Source: a virus. From it: a stretch of DNA of 51,056 bases. The stretch lies in the IMG/VR virus record IMGVR_UViG_3300025010_000084, positions 1 through 51,056 of that record, one strand, 5' to 3'. Made by a program: the position numbers and the translations under genes. Of this stretch, positions 9,244 to 18,125 are shown piece after piece. How positions within the stretch are numbered: the first letter of the stretch is position 1; each line of letters opens with the position of its first letter. The notes beneath the pieces were generated by a model. That model had not been told where the DNA came from, made no database searches, and was given only the letters and a program-made list of their open reading frames with translations.

Positions 9244-9284
9244 TAAAAAAAGAAGGGATGCCGCCTCGGTAGTAACATCCCTTC
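9244..9284 (-). terminator. Rho-independent terminator
   Basis: A perfect 9-bp stem (GAAGGGATG at 9252-9260 with CATCCCTTC at 9276-9284) with a 15-nt loop is followed on the minus strand by seven U (the A-run at 9245-9251). It closes the transcript carrying the genes from 9347 upward and separates it from the HNH gene. Confidence 0.85.
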
Positions 9285-9346
9285 CAACCATATTTCACTC
9301 TTGTAATCTAAAAACTCTCCGGGGCTAATCCTCTATTGAGGACATA

Positions 9347-9526
9347 TTATCTTGTCTTATAGACATTCAATCCAATAAATGTATCTTCTGTACCATCAAC
9401 TTTTTTGTTTCCAAGAGTTGAGGCAAGAACAATACTTTTACCTGATTTACTTGGAGATCCTTTTACTGATAAATCTACAGTAATTGTAAGGATGTTTCCT
9501 TTCTTTTCAAACTTTACGTTTTCCAT
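9347..9526 (-). CDS. Small beta-rich conserved-type phage protein (59 aa)
   Basis: The start is the ATG at 9526 (MENVKFEKKGNILTI), placed between the Cas4-like gene and a terminator. The sequence is basic and beta-rich: alternating strands ITVDLSV, SIVLAST and a closing FIGLNVYK. Proteins of this look are frequent in Bacteroidota phages next to recombination genes, but I know no assigned function. Confidence 0.65.
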   Translation of the reverse strand: MENVKFEKKGNILTITVDLSVKGSPSKSGKSIVLASTLGNKKVDGTEDTFIGLNVYKTR

Positions 9527-9540
9527 ATTAAATGATTTAA

Positions 9541-10473
9541 TTAAACTGTTTGTATACGAACACGGTCTGGACAAGCAAACCAGGGACATGATTTACATAG
9601 ATGAAATACCGGGTTTGTTGGCCAATCGAGTTTTTCACCTGCTTCCAGGCTACTTACTGTTTTACGGATACTCTCATGTAATTCTGCTTCTTTTGTTTTA
9701 TCCCAGGAGACATCAATGAATTTATCTTCAAGGACATCTTTTTTATATCCGAAGACCCATAACAGAAATACAATAAGATTCTTATCAATAAGACTTTGTA
9801 TTGTATTTGTTATCAACCCGGATAATGTAGGATTAAACTTCTTGTTGATGTTCCGAACCACATAATGATACATCTTAGCCTGAATAAGATCCAGGTATTG
9901 GGGACTACCATAACAGTAATCTCCATATGTAGCATTTATATCTGCAGTAAGCTTAAGATCGATAATAGCAGCATAAAGCCTTGGTTCCACATCATCTTTT
10001 AACTTAATAAGTATAGTGGTAGGAAATACATCAAGCTCTGCACTTAGTAGTACATCAGGATCCTGATCCCATACTGTAAGTATAGGTACCTGAACATTAT
10101 GATCAGCTATTATAATCTTATGTTGTTTTATAAGAGCATTAAACCTGTTTATCTGATCATCAACCCTGATATGATCAAGGTACTTTTCTCCGGGAAGCAA
10201 AGGTTTCCCTTCTGCTTTCCGTACTGCATTTTCTGCTTCCATCTTTTTGGTAAGTTTCTTTCGTGGAAGATCTTTAACATCATATCCTGAACTTTTGCCA
10301 AGACACTTTGTTTCGAAGTACTTACCATAAAGCATAGGATCAGAAGGAACTTCTTTCAGGGATCTTTTTATTTTAGTAATATAGATCCTTCTGAAACAAT
10401 ACTCCTTTTCTTCTCCATTATGCAGAAATGTCCGTATTATGGACTGGTTTATAGGAAAATCGTGGAAGTTCAT
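9541..10473 (-). CDS. Cas4/RecB-like PD-(D/E)XK nuclease with probable 4Fe-4S cluster (310 aa)
   Basis: The protein carries a RecB-type nuclease core, with a LSAELDVF strand followed by AAIIDLKLTAD (Asp-x-Lys of the PD-(D/E)XK motif), flanked by C26 and a C-terminal C293-x2-C296-x4-C301 set. One distant N-terminal Cys plus three C-terminal Cys is the iron-sulfur arrangement of Cas4 and AddB-type nucleases. The likely job is exonucleolytic end resection in phage recombination or replication. Neighbours on either side (OB-fold-like protein, Rad50-like ATPase) support a recombination cassette, and no CRISPR array is present. It overlaps the next gene upstream by 4 bp. Confidence 0.8.
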   Translation of the reverse strand: MNFHDFPINQSIIRTFLHNGEEKEYCFRRIYITKIKRSLKEVPSDPMLYGKYFETKCLGKSSGYDVKDLPRKKLTKKMEAENAVRKAEGKPLLPGEKYLDHIRVDDQINRFNALIKQHKIIIADHNVQVPILTVWDQDPDVLLSAELDVFPTTILIKLKDDVEPRLYAAIIDLKLTADINATYGDYCYGSPQYLDLIQAKMYHYVVRNINKKFNPTLSGLITNTIQSLIDKNLIVFLLWVFGYKKDVLEDKFIDVSWDKTKEAELHESIRKTVSSLEAGEKLDWPTNPVFHLCKSCPWFACPDRVRIQTV

Positions 10474-11093
10474 TTTGCCTGTGTCATTTTCATTTGTAGG
10501 AATGAAACTTCAAGATCGACATATCTGAGAATATCATCTGTACTCTTAATATTAAGGCTTGGATAATCCATAAGTGTACCAACAACCTCTTTAAGCCGGC
10601 TTTGATAGTTAATAGAAAGTTGGCGATCACCATTACTTTTCTCCATGATATGTTTAAAGAATTTATTGGCTATTGCATGTAAAGCAACAAGATCTTCTTT
10701 CACCTGATCTGCTTTACCTGTTTTAAGGATACATATAGCAGCTGAATCAAGACATACACTTGCTGTGATACTTGCTTCCACTTCTGGACTCATGTGGCTT
10801 CCTGAGCCTCTATTGCCCCCTCCTGTACCACCTTTACCTGCGTTAGGATCTTTTGCTATGTCAATCTTAAAATATTCACCACGTGTATTAGTCTTTACTT
10901 CTGTGGTAAACTTCACTTCTTTTCCGATAGTGAACTTAGTCTGGTTCTTTTTCGTTGTTGAGAACTGACCTTTAGTTAAATCATCATCATCAAATTCGAT
11001 GTCGAAATAATGAACTGTTCCATTGGGTCCTTCCCATTCACGGTTCCATTCAATACTTACCGGTTTACCGGTTTTTTCTGTTAGTGTTGCCAT
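10470..11093 (-). CDS. Putative OB-fold ssDNA-binding/recombination protein (207 aa)
   Basis: The N-terminal 80 residues are strand-rich with many charged and aromatic residues (EWEGPNGTVHYFDIEF, then GKEVKFTTEV and GEYFKIDIA), suggesting an OB fold. A Gly-rich linker follows (residues about 85-100: GKGGTGGGNRGSGSH), then a helical C-terminal domain. It sits between a Cas4-like nuclease and a Rad50-like ATPase, so ssDNA binding in recombination is a reasonable inference, but no diagnostic motif is present. A second, better SSB-like candidate lies at 39675. Confidence 0.5.
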   Translation of the reverse strand: MATLTEKTGKPVSIEWNREWEGPNGTVHYFDIEFDDDDLTKGQFSTTKKNQTKFTIGKEVKFTTEVKTNTRGEYFKIDIAKDPNAGKGGTGGGNRGSGSHMSPEVEASITASVCLDSAAICILKTGKADQVKEDLVALHAIANKFFKHIMEKSNGDRQLSINYQSRLKEVVGTLMDYPSLNIKSTDDILRYVDLEVSFLQMKMTQAK

Positions 11094-11117
11094 TTGCTTT
11101 TCGGCTTTTAATTAATA

Positions 11118-12614
11118 CTAAAATAATGTTGAAGGTTCTTCATTTTCACCACCCTCTGGCGTTTTATCTTCATTAGGATTATTATCGTAAATATCCTTTG
11201 CTGTTGGTTCAGTAAGATCTTTTTCAACCTTTACTTCTTTTTTTGGTTTTGGTTCTTTCTTCTTTCCCTTTCCATCAAGCTTTTTGAAATTGCTTTCCAT
11301 ATCTGCTTTAACAAGGTCTTCATAACCTACCACAACCATATCATTTGCATTTCTTACAACTTCATCAACAAACATAACCTTATTGTTTGCTTCTGCTATA
11401 TCATTAAGCATGTCAAGTTTAACTGAATCAAGGATACTTGCATCACCTATGATCTGAATAGGTCCAGGATTAATCTTTGCAAGGATATTGGCAAGAATAA
11501 GAACTGCATCACTCTCACATATCTGATTTTCTTTAAACTGATAACCATCAATAGTAAGAAATCCATCATCGAATGATATGTTTTCTACAGGAAGATCGGA
11601 TCCGGAAACAATAGCAGCTTTAGAATCCCTGCAATTATTGATCCCCATAGTTATTTCTTCACTTTTCTTTTTGTTTTCGTCAAACTTTACCTGCCATTCT
11701 TTTTTAAGATCAGTTTTAGTTGACAGTGATGTAATCTTAGTTATGATCTCATTTCCTTTCTCAAGTTTTAATGCCAGATCTTCATCTGTAAGATTATTAT
11801 ATTTCTCAACAGCTTTATTTCCTTCTTTGATAGCTTCTTCTCCCTTCCCAATTTCTTCATTGATATATTTAAGATCAAATTCAAGTCTTTCTTTTCGTAA
11901 CTTAAGATCATTAATCTTTTCCTGAATAGGTTTATTTGATTTTCTCAGATCTATTATGTTTCGATAAAGAGTAATAAGATCTCTTGCCTCTTTTTCCCTG
12001 GGAATTAATGCTTCATCTTCCTTATTGAGAACAATAGATTTGATAGTACTTTCAGCTGTTTCAACTTTTTTGTTTACTTCAGTTCTTTCATTATAATAAC
12101 CTGTCTCAAGGAGATCAAGATCATTAAATGCTTTCCTGTCAGTATCAGTAAGAAGTTTAAGGATTACATCTCTTTGTTTTCTTCTTCCTTCAGCTGAATT
12201 ACTCCATGCAAAGAATTCATTTACATTGATAGGAGTATAGTTAAACAATCTACGTATCTCAGTTACTTGTGATATCTTTGTGCCATCTTCTTTTATTGCA
12301 AAGAATTTACCTTTACCATCTGCAGTAAACTCATGACGGATAGTAAGAAGTTCTCCATCGGCTGCAGGAATAGTTGTCTCATAATATCCTTCTGCTTCAT
12401 CACTACCACGTGTTACTTTATCAGGAGTATCATCATTTGCTATCATAAGACTTGTAAGAGCCTTAAGAAATGAAGTTTTACCAACTTTGTTTGGACCTTG
12501 AACAAAATAAATGTTCGATCCTTTCAGAACAAATTCTTTGTCTTGAAGAAGTTTGTAATTATGAAATAGAATAGGTACTTCAAGTGATTTTATAGATATT
12601 TTTTCGTTTTTCAT
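11118..12614 (-). CDS. Rad50/SbcC/RecF-like ABC-type ATPase (498 aa)
   Basis: A Walker A motif GPNKVGKT is at residues 40-47 directly after YFVQ, as in RecF/Rad50-type ATPases. The centre (residues about 175-310) is a Glu/Lys-rich coiled coil. Near residues 390-430 is a strand-Asp segment (IIGDASILDSV) then MFVDEVV, which may correspond to the Walker B/D-loop region. The C-terminal tail is charged and Pro-rich. It is short for SbcC and keeps only a compact coiled coil. It most likely helps a nuclease act on DNA ends, with the Cas4-like protein two genes downstream as candidate partner. Confidence 0.75.
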   Translation of the reverse strand: MKNEKISIKSLEVPILFHNYKLLQDKEFVLKGSNIYFVQGPNKVGKTSFLKALTSLMIANDDTPDKVTRGSDEAEGYYETTIPAADGELLTIRHEFTADGKGKFFAIKEDGTKISQVTEIRRLFNYTPINVNEFFAWSNSAEGRRKQRDVILKLLTDTDRKAFNDLDLLETGYYNERTEVNKKVETAESTIKSIVLNKEDEALIPREKEARDLITLYRNIIDLRKSNKPIQEKINDLKLRKERLEFDLKYINEEIGKGEEAIKEGNKAVEKYNNLTDEDLALKLEKGNEIITKITSLSTKTDLKKEWQVKFDENKKKSEEITMGINNCRDSKAAIVSGSDLPVENISFDDGFLTIDGYQFKENQICESDAVLILANILAKINPGPIQIIGDASILDSVKLDMLNDIAEANNKVMFVDEVVRNANDMVVVGYEDLVKADMESNFKKLDGKGKKKEPKPKKEVKVEKDLTEPTAKDIYDNNPNEDKTPEGGENEEPSTLF

Positions 12615-12616
12615 TA

Positions 12617-13123
12617 TTATTTAAAATTTAAATTAGCAAACTCATTTTTATACTTAATTGCTGCTTTATCATATGCTTTTGCAGCAAGTTCTTCAGTTTC
12701 AAACACACCTAAATAAATTCTTTTTTTATTTATAGTTATTGCAGCTTGAATAGATATTTTTTTACCGTTTAAATTATTGAAATAAACACCCATGTATTTA
12801 GATTTTCCGATTGGTTTTTTATTTCTCTGATTATCGCTTGAACTGCAATTTCTTAAATTAGGTTTTAATATATCATCAATTTCAATGAATTTACGATTAT
12901 CTAATCCATTATGAAATGCATGATCGCATACCATTCCTATAGGTGTATTCATTATATCCCTATGCATTAGTATATGAATAACTTTTTGATTAATCCAAAT
13001 AGCTCGACTGGCATAATAAGTATAAGGCGTTTTAAATACTTGCCATTTAAATTGATTTAAATATTCATAATCATCATTGTCAACCAATGCAAACATTCCT
13101 TTAGTTAAAGTAATTTGTTTCAT
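12617..13123 (-). CDS. HNH homing endonuclease with AP2 DNA-binding domain (168 aa)
   Basis: The N-terminal half is an HNH_3-like nuclease: D67-H68, N72, LDNR at 74-77 and NLRNC at 89-93, although the stretch between LDNR and NLR is longer than usual (about 11 extra residues). Residues 108-168 form an AP2 domain (KYMGVYFN, WxxA-like AAI, IYLGVFETEELAAKAYD, FANLNF). This is the standard architecture of phage free-standing homing endonucleases. It sits between the Rad50-like ATPase and the DnaB helicase, typical of a selfish insertion beside conserved genes. Confidence 0.85.
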   Translation of the reverse strand: MKQITLTKGMFALVDNDDYEYLNQFKWQVFKTPYTYYASRAIWINQKVIHILMHRDIMNTPIGMVCDHAFHNGLDNRKFIEIDDILKPNLRNCSSSDNQRNKKPIGKSKYMGVYFNNLNGKKISIQAAITINKKRIYLGVFETEELAAKAYDKAAIKYKNEFANLNFK

Positions 13124-13143
13124 ATTCCAGTTTATTAATAATT

Positions 13144-13177
13144 CCAGAACAAAAATAGAATTGGAAAGGAGTTCTGG
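13144..13177. repeat. Inverted repeat upstream of the homing endonuclease gene
   Basis: CCAGAAC (13144-13150) and GTTCTGG (13171-13177) form a perfect 7-bp stem with a 20-nt loop in the leader of the HNH-AP2 gene. It may be a weak regulatory hairpin limiting expression, as seen with other phage homing endonucleases; that role is inference. Confidence 0.35.
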
Positions 13178-13207
13178 TTTCCCTTGTTATCAGGCAATTA
13201 CCCCCGA

Positions 13208-13441
13208 CTATCCAATTCTAAAGATACGTAATATTATGGAAATGAATTGGAATTTCCAAACTTTGAATTGAATTCTTAGTTTTTGCCATTTTGTAAATTT
13301 TAATTGGTTTTCAAAATATCTCTGTCTTTCTAATTCTTGTTGTTCAGTGCACCATTTATTATACTGGTACTCATAGTCATCAGTTTCTCTTGATGCTCTT
13401 TCGATTTCATCATGAAAAAACTCTTTAATTTTTCCCATCAT
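13208..13441 (-). CDS. Small helical hypothetical protein (77 aa)
   Basis: The start overlaps the end of dnaB by 14-17 bp (two ATG choices). Residues 1-50 are charged and helical, with repeated Glu/Arg. The C-terminal 25 residues are basic and hydrophobic (VWKFQFISIILRIFRIG), resembling an amphipathic or membrane-touching helix. No family recognised. It ends just before the homing endonuclease leader. Confidence 0.5.
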   Translation of the reverse strand: MMGKIKEFFHDEIERASRETDDYEYQYNKWCTEQQELERQRYFENQLKFTKWQKLRIQFKVWKFQFISIILRIFRIG

Positions 13442-15260
13442 TACTGTTTTTAAGTTCTTCCCATCCGGAATCTGTCATTGGAATAAATATATTATAATCC
13501 AGGTTGGCATTATACCGGATAATATTCATGTCATCAATATCACTACCATCTCTATTTTTTACACATTCGGCAATAAACAGGTTTTGGATAAATTGCGCTC
13601 TGCTTATATCATTGCCATATAAATAGAATGTCCTTGAACTTGGTTGTGGTTTATAGTCTTCCTTGAACTTTTTATGGTTCAGGAATGTATAGATACTGAA
13701 TTTCTCTGATTGATATTTTACTTCTCTGTTACGGTTTACTTCATCAATTGATATGGAATACTCAATATACTTTCTCATAAGATAACCTACTGTGATAGGC
13801 ATTCCATCATCAAGTGTTTCGGATCCGCAAACAAACTTAAGTTCATTCCAGGTGTTATCAAACAGATCGGTTATTGCTTTAGTATTTTTATCTCCTTTTG
13901 GATTAATAGACCAGAATTCGTTTTTAAATCTTTCTACATTAAACTTTCCTTTTATCTCTTTAGCATTAAACATTTCAGCCTTCTTCTTTTCTTCAGAGAC
14001 AAGATCTTTATATTTACGCGGAAGATTAACAAGTATAGCCTGTTGTATATAGTCAAGAATACGGGTAGATCCTTTAATATATTCTGATCTTGGTCTGTAT
14101 CCTTCATTGATATTAAGCTTGTTTTTACTCTCTTTTGTTATATGATGAAGAATAAACATACATGCTTCGGTAGTATCATAAATATCTTTTAGCTTACCAG
14201 CCAGGTAATCATCTTTCTCATTGCCTCTATAAAATGAATCTGTTTCAATAAGGCCCAGGTTGTCAACGACAATTACTAAAAGACATTCTTTATGTTTTTC
14301 CCGGTAGCTACGTGATTTACGCATTATAGTAGCAATAGAACATACCCGGTCAATAAATTCAATGTTATAATCTTCAAATTGGTTAACTGCATCATTTATT
14401 CTTGTCCAGTCGTCATCTTTAATTGTATAGTTTACACTCTGCATTTGTTTGGTAGTAAGTTTGCATCCCATTGAGATAAAACTTCTGACAATTTGTTCTT
14501 TTGAATCTTCCATTGAAAACCAGAGGACGCGGACATTTTCATTATTATCCAGGATAGATTTAACAATATAAGAAACATATTTAGTTTTACCTGAACTCTC
14601 TGCACCAGCAATAAGAATACCGCTTCTTGCTCGGAATGATATCTTGCTGTCTATTTCTGAATCTCCTGTTTTAATGAATGCACTAACAAGACCTTTTGCT
14701 TTATTTGTTATATCCATCATAGTAGAATAAAGAGCATCTTTAAATGTAGCCCTGCCTTCAATATCCAGGTCAAACTTATTCATCAATTCTTCTTCAGCCC
14801 ATTGGGCTATTTCCATTGGATCATTAGTTTCATCAAATGCTTTTGTTTGTATTTCTGCACTTATTCTTATTAACTCTCGCAAAAGATATTTATCAGTAAT
14901 GATCATACAATGAAATTCAACATTGGCAGATGTAACAATTTTACTTGTTAACTGAGTAAGATATAATGGGCCACCAACAGATTCAAGCTCATTATTACTT
15001 CTTAATTTATCAGTAACAAGAAGAAGGTCAATTGCCATTTTATTTTTATGAAGATCTATTATAGCAGCAAGGATCTTTTGATGGGCTTCTTTATACATTT
15101 TATCAGGAGCATCCAAAAGGTAAGCTACTCTTGTATAAGCATCTCCGTCAATCATTAAAGCACCGAGAATGGCTTCTTCAAGATCAATTGCAGTTGGTGG
15201 AACTTTACCATAATCTATCAATGGTAAGGGTTTTATTTTTTTATCTTTAAAATCAGCCAT
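13425..15260 (-). CDS. dnaB: Replicative DNA helicase, DnaB family (611 aa)
   Basis: DnaB unwinds the fork ahead of replication as a hexameric ATPase. The N-terminal domain matches the family (LEEAILGALMIDGDAY near residues 27-42, MYKEAHQKILAAIIDL at 55-70, and GGPLYLTQL at 96-104). The RecA-like motor has Walker A GAESSGKT (219-226), an SMED segment after it, and Walker B LLVIVVDNLGLIE. The protein is about 130 residues longer than bacterial DnaB (about 470), with the extra length in the C-terminal part. It is the clearest replication gene of the minus block. Confidence 0.9.
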   Translation of the reverse strand: MADFKDKKIKPLPLIDYGKVPPTAIDLEEAILGALMIDGDAYTRVAYLLDAPDKMYKEAHQKILAAIIDLHKNKMAIDLLLVTDKLRSNNELESVGGPLYLTQLTSKIVTSANVEFHCMIITDKYLLRELIRISAEIQTKAFDETNDPMEIAQWAEEELMNKFDLDIEGRATFKDALYSTMMDITNKAKGLVSAFIKTGDSEIDSKISFRARSGILIAGAESSGKTKYVSYIVKSILDNNENVRVLWFSMEDSKEQIVRSFISMGCKLTTKQMQSVNYTIKDDDWTRINDAVNQFEDYNIEFIDRVCSIATIMRKSRSYREKHKECLLVIVVDNLGLIETDSFYRGNEKDDYLAGKLKDIYDTTEACMFILHHITKESKNKLNINEGYRPRSEYIKGSTRILDYIQQAILVNLPRKYKDLVSEEKKKAEMFNAKEIKGKFNVERFKNEFWSINPKGDKNTKAITDLFDNTWNELKFVCGSETLDDGMPITVGYLMRKYIEYSISIDEVNRNREVKYQSEKFSIYTFLNHKKFKEDYKPQPSSRTFYLYGNDISRAQFIQNLFIAECVKNRDGSDIDDMNIIRYNANLDYNIFIPMTDSGWEELKNSNDGKN

Positions 15261-15277
15261 ATATTATTTATTTATAT

Positions 15278-15625
15278 TCATTGTTTTACCTCCTTCTGCC
15301 AATATTCGTGCAGTTCGCCAAGAGTGTATTTTTTCTTACTCCCTTCGGCAAATTTGATAAACAACACTGGGGTTGAAAATGCCTCTATTGCAAATTCCAT
15401 TAATCCTTTTGTAAACCACCACCCTACAAATTCTCGTTCATACGCCTCTGCTTCGACAAACCCGGCATTTAAAGAGTCAAGTAATACTTTTGATCTATCT
15501 TTAGGGCATAGGCATATTAATACAGGAGGGTTTGTTAAACTCATTATTCCTGATTCATCCGTACCGTTAATATTTGTACCGAAAACGTAATTATCGGCTT
15601 TCACTCGTTTATAATACTTACTCAT
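15278..15625 (-). CDS. Hypothetical protein (115 aa)
   Basis: Small alpha/beta protein with no recognised motif. A Cys pair (ICLCPKD) and a WWF segment are the only notable features. It overlaps the upstream gene by 4 bp (ATGA), so it is coupled to it. Confidence 0.65.
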   Translation of the reverse strand: MSKYYKRVKADNYVFGTNINGTDESGIMSLTNPPVLICLCPKDRSKVLLDSLNAGFVEAEAYEREFVGWWFTKGLMEFAIEAFSTPVLFIKFAEGSKKKYTLGELHEYWQKEVKQ

Positions 15626-16029
15626 GGCTCATATGTTAATTCGTTTCCAGTCAAAGCAAATATAAAGTTCTGATACTCATGAACAAATTCAATCTTTGTG
15701 AGAAATTCTTTATGGTTACTCGTCATTACGTACCAGTATTTATAATTTTCTTTCCAGATGAATAAAAAGCGATCATAAATAGTTATTTCATTTGGGAATC
15801 TTGTACTTTTCTCTATGTCCTCATTTAGATGAAACTTCAGCAACCACTCTTCTGTGAGGGGAATAGGCATAAAGACTGATAATTCAGCATCTGGCCTTTC
15901 ATCATTTTCTCCTGCAATTTCATTCAATATTGCAAGTGTCACCTTGGTTGATTTATACGTTTGATATGTATCAATCGTATTACCCCCAATCTTTATTAAA
16001 TTTCCAAGTCTCAGCTCTGTTGCTTTCAT
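15622..16029 (-). CDS. Conserved-type Bacteroidota phage protein (135 aa)
   Basis: It starts MKATELRLGNLI and contains the PIPLTEEWLLKF and FVHEYQNFIFALTG signatures of a family seen very often in phages and prophages of Bacteroidota. No function is assigned to that family to my knowledge. It is coupled by 4-bp overlaps on both sides. It is useful mainly as a host-range marker. Confidence 0.7.
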   Translation of the reverse strand: MKATELRLGNLIKIGGNTIDTYQTYKSTKVTLAILNEIAGENDERPDAELSVFMPIPLTEEWLLKFHLNEDIEKSTRFPNEITIYDRFLFIWKENYKYWYVMTSNHKEFLTKIEFVHEYQNFIFALTGNELTYEP

Positions 16030-16286
16030 GGCTTACCTCCCTTCTGTTTGTCCCTGGCCCACTTTGCGCCTGTTATATATCCAGTAGCCCAATCACCGAC
16101 TGATTGTTTTGCATGGAGTGTAGCAAGAACTGTTATACCATTTTCTATTTCTTCATCCGACAATGACTTTTGCTGGCATTCAGAGGCGTAATCCTGCATC
16201 ATCCCTACTGCAAACTTATCCGAATCACTCTTTGGATCTTCTCCGAATCTTTCTTTCCAGTACTCTTTTGCACTTTTAGCTTTCAT
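16026..16286 (-). CDS. Hypothetical protein (86 aa)
   Basis: Helical, charged protein with a GDWATGYITGAKWARD segment near the C-terminus; similar short proteins are common in phage early regions, with no assigned function. The stop overlaps the next start by 4 bp. Confidence 0.65.
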   Translation of the reverse strand: MKAKSAKEYWKERFGEDPKSDSDKFAVGMMQDYASECQQKSLSDEEIENGITVLATLHAKQSVGDWATGYITGAKWARDKQKGGKP

Positions 16287-16303
16287 ATCTCATCTTTTTA
16301 GTA

Positions 16304-16570
16304 TTAATAATATTTAAGATCACGTGATTTACATTTTGGACAAATTAATATCTCATCTTTTGAATGTTTGCACGTTCTATTGTCTAAATCTTTTTCTTTA
16401 CAAACATATCCGCAATCTATACATTCAATCGCATTTAAGTCTGTAAGGGCTATTTGTAGGCAAGAATTGAACCAGTTAATTTTATCTGATTCTTTAAGGC
16501 TTTCAGCTTTTTCTGGAATAGTTTCAATCCATTCCATGTTCGTTTTGTCATTACCTGCAGTTGTACTCAT
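16304..16570 (-). CDS. Small zinc-ribbon protein (88 aa)
   Basis: The C-terminal half carries CIDCGYVC and, after a spacer, CKHSKDEILICPKCKS, giving paired CxxC motifs typical of a zinc ribbon. The N-terminal half is acidic and helical. Likely a nucleic-acid or protein binding module; role unknown. Confidence 0.6.
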   Translation of the reverse strand: MSTTAGNDKTNMEWIETIPEKAESLKESDKINWFNSCLQIALTDLNAIECIDCGYVCKEKDLDNRTCKHSKDEILICPKCKSRDLKYY

Positions 16571-16582
16571 TTTTAATATATT

Positions 16583-16873
16583 TTATTCAAATGGATAATT
16601 AATTGTTAAATGACAATCCTTGCAAGTAGTAATTCCTTTATCATCACAAATAAAATTATGATTAGCTACAATGCACTTCTTCTCTTCCGGCACTTCCTTT
16701 TCTAAGGCGGATAACTCATCTGTTTCAATTACTTCTGTTACTATAACTACACCACTGCCTGAACAGGCTGGACACATTTTAGTAATGCTTGTAGTTGACG
16801 GGAATGGTTCGGATATAACTCCTGTACTTTTACAAGAATCACATACTTTTGGATAAGTTCGTATTGTTTTCAT
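16583..16873 (-). CDS. DnaJ-type zinc-finger protein (96 aa)
   Basis: Contains CDSCKSTGV and CPACSGSGV, two CxxCxGxG-like motifs as in the DnaJ cysteine-rich domain, spaced by about 20 residues, plus a second C/H set near the C-terminus (CIVANHNFIC, CKDCH). No J domain is present. Probably a structural zinc protein. Coupled to the next gene by 4 bp. Confidence 0.65.
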   Translation of the reverse strand: MKTIRTYPKVCDSCKSTGVISEPFPSTTSITKMCPACSGSGVVIVTEVIETDELSALEKEVPEEKKCIVANHNFICDDKGITTCKDCHLTINYPFE

Positions 16874-17070
16874 TGCTCTGTTGGTTTATTGCGTTTCTTT
16901 AATCTTCTTTCTCTGCGACATGCTTTACCGTCTTGGTAATCTTCAAATGATCTCTCATATATTGGCGGTGCAGTTATAATAAAAGGTTCCTGTGGCTTTA
17001 AATCAGGATATGACGTACCTTTTAATAGTTCTTTCGCATCTACTATAATTTCTATCTTTTTGTCTGACAT
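16870..17070 (-). CDS. Small basic hypothetical protein (66 aa)
   Basis: Acidic/hydrophobic N-terminus followed by a basic C-terminal stretch (CRRERRLKKRNK). No recognised domain. It starts 18 bp after the end of the coiled-coil peptide gene. Confidence 0.5.
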   Translation of the reverse strand: MSDKKIEIIVDAKELLKGTSYPDLKPQEPFIITAPPIYERSFEDYQDGKACRRERRLKKRNKPTEQ

Positions 17071-17087
17071 GGTTGTAGGTTTAGTTG

Positions 17088-17261
17088 TTAAATACCTTCC
17101 TTTTCAATCTTCCATTCATGTATGGTTCCAACTTCATAATTCAGCTCATTAACTTTTTCGGTAAGTTCATTTACCTTATCAATAAGATTATTAATAATTG
17201 CAGAATTTTCATCATTACTTGACTGGTGTAACCTGAAATTTAATTTTTCAATTGTTGTCAT
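17088..17261 (-). CDS. Small coiled-coil peptide (57 aa)
   Basis: ATG at 17259-17261 and TAA at 17088-17090. The sequence has heptad-like hydrophobic spacing from residue about 21 (IINNLIDKVNELTEKVNEL), so a short coiled coil is likely. It fills an otherwise empty 200-bp gap between two genes on the same strand. Confidence 0.5.
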   Translation of the reverse strand: MTTIEKLNFRLHQSSNDENSAIINNLIDKVNELTEKVNELNYEVGTIHEWKIEKEGI

Positions 17262-17276
17262 ATCTCTTGTTATTGG

Positions 17277-17738
17277 TTACTCTTCACTAAATATTTTATC
17301 GAATGTATCTTTTAGCTTTGGAAATACTTTATATAACCGTGACTTATAATTTTCGCTTATCTCTTTAATTTTGCCATTGGTTATTAAGTCAAAATCAGAT
17401 TTAAATTCGTCCGGCACAGCAAAAAGAAAAGTCATAAATGTAGAGTCAAAGTCATCATCGTAGTCTTTTATAAAGCCTGGAATTGCACGTATTTCATTTA
17501 TCTGCTCATAATAATCACTACGATTACCACCTCCTGTACGTGTGTATATGCTTATAGTTTTTGAATCATCGGTTTTCTTTTTGGGAATACCAAATTGATC
17601 ATCTTCATCACTATTTAACAATTCTCCGATGAAACAATCTCTAAATCTCGGATAATTATCAGGATGTTTTTCAGCTATCATCGGTAGTATAAAAAATGTT
17701 GCCGGATTTACTCCATTAATCATGTTGTATAAACTCAT
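17277..17738 (-). CDS. Conserved-type phage protein (153 aa)
   Basis: It starts MSLYNMINGVNPATFFILPM and contains YTRTGGGNR and DDDFDSTFMTFLF, signatures of a protein seen repeatedly in phages of diverse hosts; no function is assigned that I know of. The gene has its own 15-bp spacing from neighbours and normal composition. Confidence 0.7.
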   Translation of the reverse strand: MSLYNMINGVNPATFFILPMIAEKHPDNYPRFRDCFIGELLNSDEDDQFGIPKKKTDDSKTISIYTRTGGGNRSDYYEQINEIRAIPGFIKDYDDDFDSTFMTFLFAVPDEFKSDFDLITNGKIKEISENYKSRLYKVFPKLKDTFDKIFSEE

Positions 17739-17752
17739 TGTTTTAATATTTA

Positions 17753-18115
17753 TTAGTTATTACTCTTATCCTTCAGTGATGATAGTTCTCTTTTAAGTTT
17801 ATTTTTACCTTTTTCAATAAGTCTAAATGTAATTGATTTTGATGCTAAAGGACAATATTCTAAGTCATAATAAGCTATCAGCTCCTCCATCTTCTCTATA
17901 ATGGTTTTGTCGTTGCTTAACTCTGGCTGAGAAATAGGCTGTAAGTACCAGTTAACTATTGATAATAGTGTTTTTTTATCATATTCACTTAAAGGATCAA
18001 AAGTATAATTTGTAGGATATACTCTTAATTTTTCTTTTATAACATAATTGTCCTTTACTTCTGGCAAATCCTCTTCACTGTGGATAAATACCTTTTTATA
18101 TAGTTCGTCTTTCAT
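17753..18115 (-). CDS. Hypothetical protein (120 aa)
   Basis: Lys/Glu-rich helical protein with a hydrophobic centre (LLSIVNWYLQPI) and a basic C-terminus. No recognised domain. Part of the closely spaced minus-strand series. Confidence 0.6.
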   Translation of the reverse strand: MKDELYKKVFIHSEEDLPEVKDNYVIKEKLRVYPTNYTFDPLSEYDKKTLLSIVNWYLQPISQPELSNDKTIIEKMEELIAYYDLEYCPLASKSITFRLIEKGKNKLKRELSSLKDKSNN

Positions 18116-18125
18116 AGTCTATTTG

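Noticed and set aside
9226-9291. Upstream extension of the HNH gene
   Set aside because: It would run through the terminator hairpin at 9244-9284; the ATG at 9225 is the sensible start.
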